8,443 bases of DNA from Flavobacteriales bacterium UBA6049. GTDB taxonomy: Bacteria; Bacteroidota; Bacteroidia; Flavobacteriales_G; Salibacteraceae. This document shows positions 1 to 6,397 of this stretch, piece by piece (position 1 is the stretch's first letter; each line of letters starts with the position of its first letter). The notes under the pieces are model-generated. The model made no database searches and had not been told where the DNA came from. It worked only from the letters and a program-made list of their open reading frames with translations. Where the stretch lies: contig DIYR01000227.1 in assembly GCA_002429085.1 (NCBI GenBank), forward strand, positions 1 to 8,443, read 5' to 3'. Position numbers and translations under genes: made by a program.

Positions 1-23
1 TCCAAACAAACAGGACCACCTCA
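1..23. mobile_element. Terminal inverted repeat of an IS3-type element lying left of the window
   Basis: Read on the minus strand from base 23 toward base 1, this begins TGA and then shares 21 of 23 bases with 2544-2566 read on the plus strand. The perfectly shared core is tccaaacaaacaggac (1-16). A TGA tip is usual for IS3-family ends, and the copy at 2544 lies just beyond an IS3-type transposase 3' end, which identifies the repeat. The element body extends left, outside the window, so whether this is its left or right end cannot be told. The stop codon of the radical SAM gene (24-26) abuts the tip directly. Confidence 0.8.
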
Positions 24-1409
24 CTACAAAATAGCTTCATCTAACTGCTGCTTTTTATCTGTCTCTTGAGCAGCTAATATCGCAAGTTTATCCTGAAGTT
101 GTCTTTCTGAATATGGATTGTTTGTCATTACCTCAAGGCCTTTAACATCTTCTTGCACACAGAATTTTCTATACTCCTCAAAGAACTCAACAACCGCTTG
201 ATCACGTACTTCGCTATATTGTTTTGTATCTACATTCCGAAGAGATTTCATATTCCTATTTTTGCAATACTTGCAAAGCGGGTTGATATTATCTTTCGAA
301 TTTACGGTTTGACGTAAGAATTGTAGCAAAGAATGGTTCCAAAGAATTTTCGCCTTTTCATCTGTACTAAGATCTAGTTCATTATAACGTACTCGGAATA
401 ATTCGGCTCGGTTACAAACCCCAACCAGATGTGAGTTTGCATTTTTTAAGTCAGGATTAAAATGAAGGCCTGTCCATGGCTGTGCACATCTTATATCAGC
501 ATCAAAATCTTCCTGGTTCCAATGAATATCTTCATTAGACTGCTCCCAGTATTCTGTTTTTTCAGGCAAAATCCGCATATTTTGTTCTTGTCCATATGCA
601 TAGATTTGATCAAGAGTTTTATTACCTGTTTCAATGTCAAACTCAAATGAAACTTTACTATCTTGTAGTTTATTCCGCCCACCATAATATCTGTTCACTA
701 GTACTTCGTCCACGTTCAGCTTCTTAGCCTTGTCAATGATAGGAACATACTCGTCCGCGTTAAGGCGCTGTAATGCAAAGTTGAATGCTACTTTTGGTAA
801 TGATTGGTTGCGCCTCTTTTTTGCATCGGCTAAGGCTTGAAGGTTATTGTCAACTTTGTCAACTTTGCCCGTCATCAAAGCGCGATAACCTTCATCTGTG
901 CCTGCATGATAGGAAACAAGAATATAGTCAAATTTATGCTCAACCAATGTCTCTAACAACTTACCCTTCATCATGGAGGCATTGGTATTTACCATTAACT
1001 TTGTACCAAAATTTGTCTTTAAATATGCGACAACATCTCCCATACCTCTTGACAAAAAAGGTTCTTCACTACCACCAAAGAAACTAAGAGAATAGGCATT
1101 GGAAACAAACCCCTCATAATTTTGAACTTGCGGTAATCCAATGTTATTTTTAGCGCGATTAGGATACAGGATATTATCCTTATGAATTTCACAGAATGAG
1201 CATCGATAATTACAGATAGCTGTGGGCGCAATTCTTTGCATTGCGGGCAGTGACCTAACGTTAGCTCTCTTTCCGGCCATGTCAGATAAGATTAACAATA
1301 TATTCCGATAACGCTTAAGTTTTTTAACAGGTGGCACTAGATATGCTGCTATTAAAAACACTAAATATGCAAAAGGTAGTTGAGAGTATTTCAAAATAAA
1401 ATTATGCAT
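24..1409 (-). CDS. Radical SAM/SPASM domain protein with hydrophobic N-terminus
   Basis: This 461-residue protein has the canonical radical SAM cluster-binding motif CxxxCxxC at C66, C70 and C73 (CNYRCSFC), which binds the 4Fe-4S cluster that cleaves S-adenosylmethionine. GGSEEP at 112-117 fits the GGE-type SAM-binding segment. A C-terminal cysteine set (C308, C332, C379, C382; the last two in LCKYC) looks like a SPASM-type auxiliary Fe-S domain. Residues 11-26 are strongly hydrophobic and followed by a basic stretch (KKLKRYR), suggesting a membrane anchor or association. SPASM enzymes modify peptides, proteins or small molecules; nothing here reveals the substrate. The neighbouring methyltransferase and glycan genes suggest, by inference only, a role in surface-structure modification. 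No good ribosome binding site precedes the ATG; Met45 is an alternative start that would drop the hydrophobic segment. The TAG stop touches an IS end, but its bases are outside the IS, so the reading frame ends in host DNA. Confidence 0.88.
   Translation of the reverse strand: MHNFILKYSQLPFAYLVFLIAAYLVPPVKKLKRYRNILLILSDMAGKRANVRSLPAMQRIAPTAICNYRCSFCEIHKDNILYPNRAKNNIGLPQVQNYEGFVSNAYSLSFFGGSEEPFLSRGMGDVVAYLKTNFGTKLMVNTNASMMKGKLLETLVEHKFDYILVSYHAGTDEGYRALMTGKVDKVDNNLQALADAKKRRNQSLPKVAFNFALQRLNADEYVPIIDKAKKLNVDEVLVNRYYGGRNKLQDSKVSFEFDIETGNKTLDQIYAYGQEQNMRILPEKTEYWEQSNEDIHWNQEDFDADIRCAQPWTGLHFNPDLKNANSHLVGVCNRAELFRVRYNELDLSTDEKAKILWNHSLLQFLRQTVNSKDNINPLCKYCKNRNMKSLRNVDTKQYSEVRDQAVVEFFEEYRKFCVQEDVKGLEVMTNNPYSERQLQDKLAILAAQETDKKQQLDEAIL
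849..866. repeat. Two tandem 9-bp units inside the radical SAM gene
   Basis: The unit gtcaacttt occurs twice in a row. It stays in frame and encodes KVD-KVD around residues 182-187 of the radical SAM protein. It is probably a small slippage duplication and has no evident function. Confidence 0.6.
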
Positions 1410-1741
1410 AGTTTGATGTGCTCACATATTGATTGATCATTCAAAAATCCGTATGTCATATACTATAGGTATTTTACATGAAGAAATCACATTATTCAGC
1501 TGGACACCCGCAAAAACCTATATAGTTTGTGATTTTAATAGAAATATATAAATTTTCGAATGTATAACACATTGAAATACATAAATAAAAATTAATGTCA
1601 TATCTCTATTAAAGAGAGAGGCTGGTTTTTTTGGGTCTCCAGCTCGTGTGATCTAAATCTCTATCGTATAAAGTTAAAATATCTTGGTTGCTAGATGATA
1701 AGCATAGTATTTTTAATCTTAAAGTATTGATTTGATGATTA
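1410..1741. other. Gene-free AT-rich gap
   Basis: No credible coding sequence was found on either strand in these 332 bases. The gap must hold the 3' end of the methyltransferase transcript and may hold a minus-strand promoter for the radical SAM gene. I could not pick a convincing -35/-10 pair; TATAGT-like boxes near 1460-1470 lack a good partner. An imperfect inverted repeat pairs 1618-1625 with 1639-1645 (7 pairs, one bulged G) around a loop containing seven Ts. It lacks a T-run after the stem on the plus strand and is not called a terminator. Confidence 0.5.
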
Positions 1742-2431
1742 TTATTTCTGAAATGCAAGATAGCGATCTATACGAAAGGTTGTTTCTTGAAGATCATATG
1801 ATTGAACCATAGTTTTTGACCCTACTAATTCAAAACCACAATTTTTTACTATTTCTAGTACATCCTCTACTTTCCAAAACCGGATCGGATTTTCTGCATT
1901 AGAGATTGGTTTCTCGTGATTTTTTAGAAAGTTCTTAATCTCAAAATTTTGTGCTGATAATCCATTTTCTAGTTGAATGTCACTTTCAATGAATTGGAGT
2001 ATAAAAATACCGTCATCTTTGAGTATTCGATGACTATCTTCGCAAAAATAAGTGAGTTCATTTTCTGACATGTAAGAAATGGTGTCTCTTGAATAGACAA
2101 GTGTAAATTTCAAATCAAAGGGAGTTGGTTCACTTCCGGCACGAAGTACGGCCAATTGTTCTGTCGGTACAATGTTCGTGGCTTCTACATATCTGGGATT
2201 GATATCTGCCCCATAGGCGTATGCCCCACGACGTACCATTTCGGCTAAATCTGCCCCTTTATTCCCTCCAAAGCCAACTTCAAAAACATTTTGTTTAAAA
2301 AGGTTAACTTTTAGATGGCCTATGAAACGAAATAAGCTGACGTTTGGGCAGGAATAAAAAGATTCATTTTCTCGACCAACCCAGTAGTTATCAACAATAT
2401 CCGCTTCGGAAGGTGGTAGTTGATTTGACAT
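1742..2431 (-). CDS. Class I SAM-dependent methyltransferase
   Basis: This is a 229-residue Rossmann-fold methyltransferase. With the start chosen here, motif I is VFEVGFGGNKGADLA at 49-63 (SAM-binding glycine-rich loop), followed by an acidic motif II in ADINPRY (75-81). A motif IV-like segment (LVYSRDTISYM, 111-121) and the HRILKDDGIFILQF strand (134-147) follow; the last is typical of the Methyltransf_11/25 type. The substrate is unknown; O- or N-methylation of a sugar is the contextual guess. The reading frame is open back to an ATG at 2450-2452, but the ATG at 2429-2431 is preferred because AGGAG sits 7 nt before it. It is oriented like the radical SAM gene downstream, but 332 nt away. 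Upstream lies a GC-rich patch and then an IS end, so its native promoter may have been displaced. Confidence 0.88.
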   Translation of the reverse strand: MSNQLPPSEADIVDNYWVGRENESFYSCPNVSLFRFIGHLKVNLFKQNVFEVGFGGNKGADLAEMVRRGAYAYGADINPRYVEATNIVPTEQLAVLRAGSEPTPFDLKFTLVYSRDTISYMSENELTYFCEDSHRILKDDGIFILQFIESDIQLENGLSAQNFEIKNFLKNHEKPISNAENPIRFWKVEDVLEIVKNCGFELVGSKTMVQSYDLQETTFRIDRYLAFQK

Positions 2432-2438
2432 ATGTTTA

Positions 2439-2443
2439 CTCCT
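2439..2443 (-). promoter_or_regulatory. Shine-Dalgarno site fixing the methyltransferase start
   Basis: On the minus strand AGGAG is followed by 7 nt (TAAACAT) and ATG at 2431-2429. This is the clearest ribosome binding site in the window. It lies inside the longer version of the reading frame that starts at 2452, which argues that the seven extra N-terminal residues are not translated. Confidence 0.75.
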
Positions 2444-2511
2444 AAAGCTCATCGCTGTAACTGAATAGCTGCAAAATTATTGGAAGTCATCTGTTTTATA
2501 CATTAATTTCA

Positions 2512-2543
2512 CCCCCCGCGAGCTTGCCTGCCGTCAGGAAGGC
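2512..2543. repeat. GC-rich hairpin patch abutting the IS end
   Basis: A run of six Cs (2512-2517) and a GC-rich tract interrupt otherwise AT-rich DNA. Bases 2523-2530 (cttgcctg) pair with 2535-2541 (caggaag) around the loop ccgt, with G2526 bulged. The patch ends exactly where the IS inverted repeat starts (2544). It could be a remnant of another mobile element, a terminator-like stem without a T-run, or target DNA that attracted the insertion. Confidence 0.45.
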
Positions 2544-2566
2544 TGAAGTCGTCCTGTTTGTTTGGA
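2544..2566. repeat. Terminal inverted repeat of the decayed IS
   Basis: This 23-bp end contains gtcctgtttgtttgga (2551-2566), the exact reverse complement of window bases 1-16. Together the two ends point outward from the 24-2543 segment, so each element lies outside that segment. Flanking bases aggc (2540-2543) and ctac (24-27) do not match, so the two ends are not the two sides of one target duplication. Confidence 0.82.
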
Positions 2567-2619
2567 CAGTTTAGCTGAAGTTAAGCTACTCTTTTATGTT
2601 TTATACAGCCTGTTCTTGG

Positions 2620-2665
2620 TTTTGTGCCTCATCCCTTGGTACGCCCTGCGAGATGAGGCACAAAA
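2620..2665. repeat. Perfect 14-bp inverted repeat across the transposase stop codon
   Basis: Arms 2620-2633 (ttttgtgcctcatc) and 2652-2665 (gatgaggcacaaaa) are exact reverse complements separated by 18 nt. In the transposase reading direction the first arm encodes the residues around FVPHL and the second arm contains the TGA stop (2631-2629). It could form a stable RNA stem at the 3' end of the transposase message. There is no T-run, so it is not a standard intrinsic terminator. Confidence 0.7.
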
Positions 2666-2844
2666 TTGGTTTGATCATAAACTTCATTTGGTGTTTGTCC
2701 ATGAAATGTTGAATGAGGCCTGTCTGTATTGTAATGTTCGATCCAGTTTGAGATTTCCTATCCTGTATCAAAAGCCTTTAAATAAACACACTCATATTTC
2801 ATCGACCGCCACAATAGCTCAAGGTTAAACCCACTTTTCCCCGT
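2629..2844 (-). pseudogene. IS3-family transposase (OrfB/integrase) C-terminal fragment
   Basis: Minus-strand translation gives LLWRSMKYECVYLKAFDTG (2817-2761), then a TAG codon (2760-2758), then EISN and WIEHYNTDRPHSTFHGQTP (2745-2689), and a final TGA at 2631-2629. These match the end of the DDE integrase domain in IS3-family OrfB proteins, where the catalytic Glu lies in a segment of the type NxFxERLWRSxKYE and is followed by YNxxRPHSxxxGxTPxE. Here the catalytic segment reads FNLELLWRS, which looks like an in-frame loss of a few residues. The residues usually linking FDTG to the next helix are also missing, leaving the stop. Upstream coding sequence, including the first two catalytic Asp residues, is absent or unrecognisable. 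The fragment cannot make active transposase. Confidence 0.85.
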
Positions 2845-2976
2845 GGGATTATAATACCAACCAGAGCGACTGATACGGTAATACCCCCAGAACAAAATGG
2901 ACAAAACATATATAAAATGTCATGCATGAAGCACTAACTTACAAATGGTACAAATTATGGGAGAACAGCATTTACC

Positions 2977-3513
2977 ATGAAGCATTTTTCCAAAATCGAA
3001 ACAAATCGACTTACTTTAACTAAGTTATCACCAGATCAAGCTGGAGATAGTTATGTTAAATGGTTACAGGACCCTGAAGTCACCCAATTTCTGGAATTAC
3101 GCCGACTTAAACCGCAAAATCTGACGGATATTCGTTCCTATATTAATAAAGTCAATGCAGATGAAACGGCGATGCTTTTGGGTATTTTTGACTCTTCAAA
3201 CCAAATACATATTGGAAATGTTAAAGTAGACTCTATTGATTATTTAAACAAACGATGTGTCCTTGGACTTTTTATAGGAGAGAAGTCATATTGGAGTAAA
3301 GGTTTAGCTTGTGAAGTGATATCTGGAGTAACTGAGTATTGCTTCAAGGTGCTTAAGTTGAATCTAGTTGAGGCAGGAGCTTACGCTTCAAATAAGGCAA
3401 GTATTAAGACATTCCTGAAATCGGGCTATATTGAAGAAGCAAGGTACCGTAATTATTGGGAATTTAATGGCTCATATGATGATCATGTTGTGTTGATTGC
3501 CTATAATGAGTAG
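2977..3513 (+). CDS. GNAT-family N-acetyltransferase (RimJ/RimL-like)
   Basis: This 178-residue protein opens with IETNRLTLTKL (7-17), the typical start of the Acetyltransf_3 branch of GNAT enzymes. GEKSYWSKGLACEV (101-114) corresponds to the acetyl-CoA pyrophosphate-binding motif A. ASNKASIKTFLKSGYIEEARY (137-157) is the usual C-terminal motif B with Asn, Ser and the Gly-Tyr turn. It would transfer an acetyl group from acetyl-CoA to an amine. The family includes ribosomal-protein acetylases and amino-sugar acetylases of glycan pathways; the cluster favours the latter by inference. A weak GGGAGA lies 12 nt before the ATG. It is the only plus-strand gene here, sits between the IS relic and the polysaccharide run, and its stop is 15 nt from the convergent stop of the glycosyltransferase. 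Confidence 0.88.
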   Translation: MKHFSKIETNRLTLTKLSPDQAGDSYVKWLQDPEVTQFLELRRLKPQNLTDIRSYINKVNADETAMLLGIFDSSNQIHIGNVKVDSIDYLNKRCVLGLFIGEKSYWSKGLACEVISGVTEYCFKVLKLNLVEAGAYASNKASIKTFLKSGYIEEARYRNYWEFNGSYDDHVVLIAYNE

Positions 3514-3528
3514 AATTAAGGGTAATGT

Positions 3529-4686
3529 TCAGGATATAAGCTGATCGTAGATTGATAACTCTGTCTCAACATATGTGGCTAACGTATTGTGAGCTAAAAT
3601 AAATTCCCGAGCCGCGCGGCCAGTTGACTCTTGTAGATCCTTATCTGTTGAAATTTCTAACAAAGCAGCTCTCAGTGCAATAGTATCTGTTCCTGCTAAT
3701 AGGCCATTGATACGGTCTGTAATTAAGTTTCTAATACCAAAAACATTGGTTCCTACGACAGCGACCCCACAAGACATTGCTTCTAATAATGTTTTTGGAT
3801 TTCCTTCTAGATGTGATGGTTGCACGAAGACAGGATATTTATTATAGAGAGCAGGCAGTTGATCATTAGGAACTTGACCTAAGAATTCAACCTTTGCACC
3901 TGTTTCTACTACAATTCTTTCTAAGCTTTGTATGAGTTCTCCATTACCAACTAAATGTAAGGTTAATTCAGTACCACTAATAGCTCGGATGAGATTTTCG
4001 AGATTCTTTTGTTGTGTGAACCGACCAACGAAGAGAATATGATTCTGTAGTTTCTTGACAGCAGTTGGTTGAAAGAGAGTAACGTCTATCCAATTAGGTG
4101 AGATAACTATCTTTGCCGAGTTAATATTATATTGTTGTACGATAAAATTTTTATCTTCTGAGGTAGCCATAACAATTTTATCGGCCATTCTGTAGGCCAG
4201 TGTACAGACTAACTTCCAGATCAAAAGTCGTGCCTTTGACTGTTTCAAGTTTTTAGCAAAAATATATGGTTCGTACCCCCCTCTAGCGATAAGAGGTTTT
4301 TTATAGAGCCACATAGATAATACAGCAATCCAACTTCCCCAAATTTGATTCGTTTTAAGTAGGGTAGCTTGCTGTATCTCTTTTCTAACTTTCAACACAA
4401 GGAAGGGAGAAAGTAGAAGTCTGAGAGCTAATGACTTTGATTGATAATGTCTATCATATAATGGAATAACTTTAATATTAGGAATTCCCCTTGCAAGCTC
4501 GATATCTTCCTTGTCTCCATAGGTGATAAATGTTACCTGCCAACCTCTAGCAATTAGCTCTTGATATAATTTGGTTTCACGAGAAAACATTCCACGATCA
4601 ACCCAGGTTTTGAGTGATACATCAAAAGTAAAAAAAACGACGACTCTTTTAGAGTTTGAAGAGCTATCAGTAACCTGAACTACCAT
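3529..4686 (-). CDS. GT4-family glycosyltransferase
   Basis: This 385-residue protein is of normal length for a GT-B retaining glycosyltransferase of family GT4 (Glycos_transf_1). The N-terminal acceptor domain begins with a hydrophobic strand (RVVVFFTFD, 14-22) and RGMFSRETKLYQEL, which resembles the usual glycine-rich loop region. ILFVGRFTQQKNLENLI (217-233) carries the conserved Arg222 and Lys227 that contact the donor phosphates. E294 and E302 form the EX7E motif (EGNPKTLLE), followed by AMSCGVAVVGTN. The sugar donor and acceptor are not evident. It should act at the cytoplasmic face of the inner membrane in glycan assembly. The start is supported by AGAGAG 6 nt before the ATG. It follows the 4702-6324 gene by only 15 nt and is the last gene of the minus-strand run. 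Confidence 0.92.
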   Translation of the reverse strand: MVVQVTDSSSNSKRVVVFFTFDVSLKTWVDRGMFSRETKLYQELIARGWQVTFITYGDKEDIELARGIPNIKVIPLYDRHYQSKSLALRLLLSPFLVLKVRKEIQQATLLKTNQIWGSWIAVLSMWLYKKPLIARGGYEPYIFAKNLKQSKARLLIWKLVCTLAYRMADKIVMATSEDKNFIVQQYNINSAKIVISPNWIDVTLFQPTAVKKLQNHILFVGRFTQQKNLENLIRAISGTELTLHLVGNGELIQSLERIVVETGAKVEFLGQVPNDQLPALYNKYPVFVQPSHLEGNPKTLLEAMSCGVAVVGTNVFGIRNLITDRINGLLAGTDTIALRAALLEISTDKDLQESTGRAAREFILAHNTLATYVETELSIYDQLIS

Positions 4687-4701
4687 ATGAATCTCTCTGT
4701 T

Positions 4702-6324
4702 TTAGAGACTTTTATTCTTAATGTAACGCTTATAGCCATTGTAAAGCTCTTTGGCCATTTTAGCAGCGAATTCAGTGACTGTCTCCCCGTTTTCATTTGT
4801 TCCGGCAGCAAAAATTGACGTCCCAGTTGCTCTCAGTGACGTATTGTCAGAAAAATATGATTGAAGATCGACGGTACATTGATTTACTGCATTTAAATAT
4901 GCCCGTATATTATTGTTACACTGCAATTCTTTTCTTTGAATTTGCCTTATAGCAGCAGCACAATCATCATTAGACGTAATCTTATAGCAGAAATTAGCCG
5001 CTTGGTACCAAGCAGTCCCAAAAAGAAGTACGTGCTTATTACGGCATAAGGCTTCCCATCCTGTTGTTCCTGTAACAATAGATACTGCTTCTGCTCTATC
5101 TATTAACGTAAAGGGGTCGCATGCCCGGTCAATGAACTTTAACCTTGGGCAAGCAGCAAGCATACGTTTATATTGCAATTTATCTTTTGCATTATCATCG
5201 GCAATAGGTATGTAAAATGTCCGTGGATGCTCTTTATAATAAATATCCCAGTCTTTAGGAATAGTCGCCTCAAGAATGGATAATATCAATGAATAGTCAT
5301 AAAAATACCCAGCGTCGGGACAGGTGCTTCTTTCTGGCTGATAGTTTGGAGCAAAATAAATGTACTTACGATTCCCATTAGGAATTATCGCGTTTTTATC
5401 ATACCATTTTTTTAATTTATTGATACGAAGTGCTGTTTTGAATCTTACATATATGTGTTTCCAAGCCTTCAATTTACTCAAGCGACTAGAAAACAGTGAG
5501 CCTCTTTCTTTTTTAAACTCAAAGACTGTTGATAAGTCTCGGTTCCATTGCCATTTCAATGTCATTTTGACGAATATCAGAGATAGTTGAAATAGTTGGG
5601 AACTAATATTTTTTTGATGCTTGGTATGCTTATTGGTTTTCTCATTAAAACGGAATGGTGAAATATGACTAAGGCTCTTGGGTTTAGCTTTCTCATATGT
5701 TGAACAAACATTTTCAATCAATTCTTCTAATTGCGGTGCTAACTGCAATTCTTGATTCTTATTAGCCTCAACGGTTTTTTTAAATAGATTAGCGCTAAAA
5801 TCAAAAGAGTGTGTGGCATAACATTGTGACCGAATAGATGTTACCTCAAGCGCAATAAAAGGAATTCCCCTTTTTTCACAGATTTGTTGAATTAAATAAT
5901 CGAAAATACGATGAGGGAAACTTGCTGCAATTACTATATCTGGATTTATGGTATCAAAAATGCCTACCCAAATCCTCAAGATCTCCCAATAAAATCTCCG
6001 TCGATCATCAAAGCTACCATTATTCTTTGTGACTAAGAAGCGCGACATCAACTCATAAAGAACGGCCTGCTTGCCTTCTAGCAATTGTAATAAATCGCTA
6101 TCCAATGCTCTTGGTTCATAATCGGGTATGTTATCTGGGTGACGAGCTATTCGGGCTTCACCTAAGCTATATATAGGGCATTCAGCAAAAGCAGGCATTG
6201 CCTTTGACTGTTCTACGTCTCCAACCAACAAAGCAGGTTCCCAGCCATATTGTTCTTTAAGTTGAGATACAACATGCCCCCAAAGATCGGTTGTGGTCAT
6301 GATATAGAGTGTTTTTAATGTCAT
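4702..6324 (-). CDS. Capsule-synthesis-like GT-B protein, paralog 1
   Basis: This 540-residue protein is paralogous to its upstream neighbour (6398-7993). Key C-terminal motifs are YFAPNYQPERSTCPDAGYF (323-341), YYKEHPR (362-368), DPFTLIDRAEAV (403-414), TGTTGWEAL (418-426) and LLFGTAWY (433-440). This pattern (QPE..T.P, K-HP, GT.GWEAL, FG..WY) is that of the capsular polysaccharide biosynthesis family that includes KpsC/KpsS-type Kdo transferases (Capsule_synth), although similarity to true KpsC/S is distant. The N-terminal half has its own conserved block (AVLYELMSRF, SFPHRIFDYL) shared with the paralog. Residues about 210-310 are basic, low in similarity and probably a linker. No signal peptide is seen, so it is likely cytosolic or peripheral. 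The ribosome binding site is weak, but the paralog aligns from this Met. A glycosyltransferase role is inferred. Confidence 0.8.
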   Translation of the reverse strand: MTLKTLYIMTTTDLWGHVVSQLKEQYGWEPALLVGDVEQSKAMPAFAECPIYSLGEARIARHPDNIPDYEPRALDSDLLQLLEGKQAVLYELMSRFLVTKNNGSFDDRRRFYWEILRIWVGIFDTINPDIVIAASFPHRIFDYLIQQICEKRGIPFIALEVTSIRSQCYATHSFDFSANLFKKTVEANKNQELQLAPQLEELIENVCSTYEKAKPKSLSHISPFRFNEKTNKHTKHQKNISSQLFQLSLIFVKMTLKWQWNRDLSTVFEFKKERGSLFSSRLSKLKAWKHIYVRFKTALRINKLKKWYDKNAIIPNGNRKYIYFAPNYQPERSTCPDAGYFYDYSLILSILEATIPKDWDIYYKEHPRTFYIPIADDNAKDKLQYKRMLAACPRLKFIDRACDPFTLIDRAEAVSIVTGTTGWEALCRNKHVLLFGTAWYQAANFCYKITSNDDCAAAIRQIQRKELQCNNNIRAYLNAVNQCTVDLQSYFSDNTSLRATGTSIFAAGTNENGETVTEFAAKMAKELYNGYKRYIKNKSL

Positions 6325-6397
6325 TATTTGAGTCGCAGTCTATTGACTTTCAGAATTGATAATTTAAAACCATGAGCAACAAGAATAAGAAAGGTAA

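Larger units (their letters stand above)
2544..2850 (-). mobile_element. Decayed IS3-family element, right-end remnant
   Basis: The element starts at 2544 with a terminal inverted repeat (2544-2566 on the plus strand, tip TGA) that matches 1-23 at 21 of 23 positions; the mismatches are positions 4 and 7 of the repeat. Reading inward there are about 60 nt of non-coding DNA and then, on the minus strand, the 3' end of an IS3-type transposase. This is the normal layout of the right end of such an element. No second inverted repeat was found up to the acetyltransferase start at 2977, so the left part of the element has been deleted. The right-hand limit is approximate: recognisable transposase ends near 2844. 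Confidence 0.8.

Noticed and set aside
462..1231. Several short open frames on both strands within the radical SAM gene
   Set aside because: All overlap a well-supported gene with clear motifs and show no ribosome binding site or family similarity; they are shadows.
1618..1645. Possible intrinsic terminator
   Set aside because: The stem is only 7 pairs with a bulge, and the T-run lies in the loop, not after the stem.
2562..2828. 88-residue plus-strand open frame
   Set aside because: It lies antisense to the recognisable transposase relic, starts inside the IS inverted repeat and has no recognisable family features.
2898..2916. Possible promoter for the acetyltransferase (TGGACA and TATAAA boxes)
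   Set aside because: The two boxes are only 7 nt apart, too close for a sigma-70 pair, and no properly spaced alternative stands out.
5360..5590. 76-residue plus-strand open frame in paralog 1
   Set aside because: It is antisense to the basic linker of a supported gene and has no independent support.
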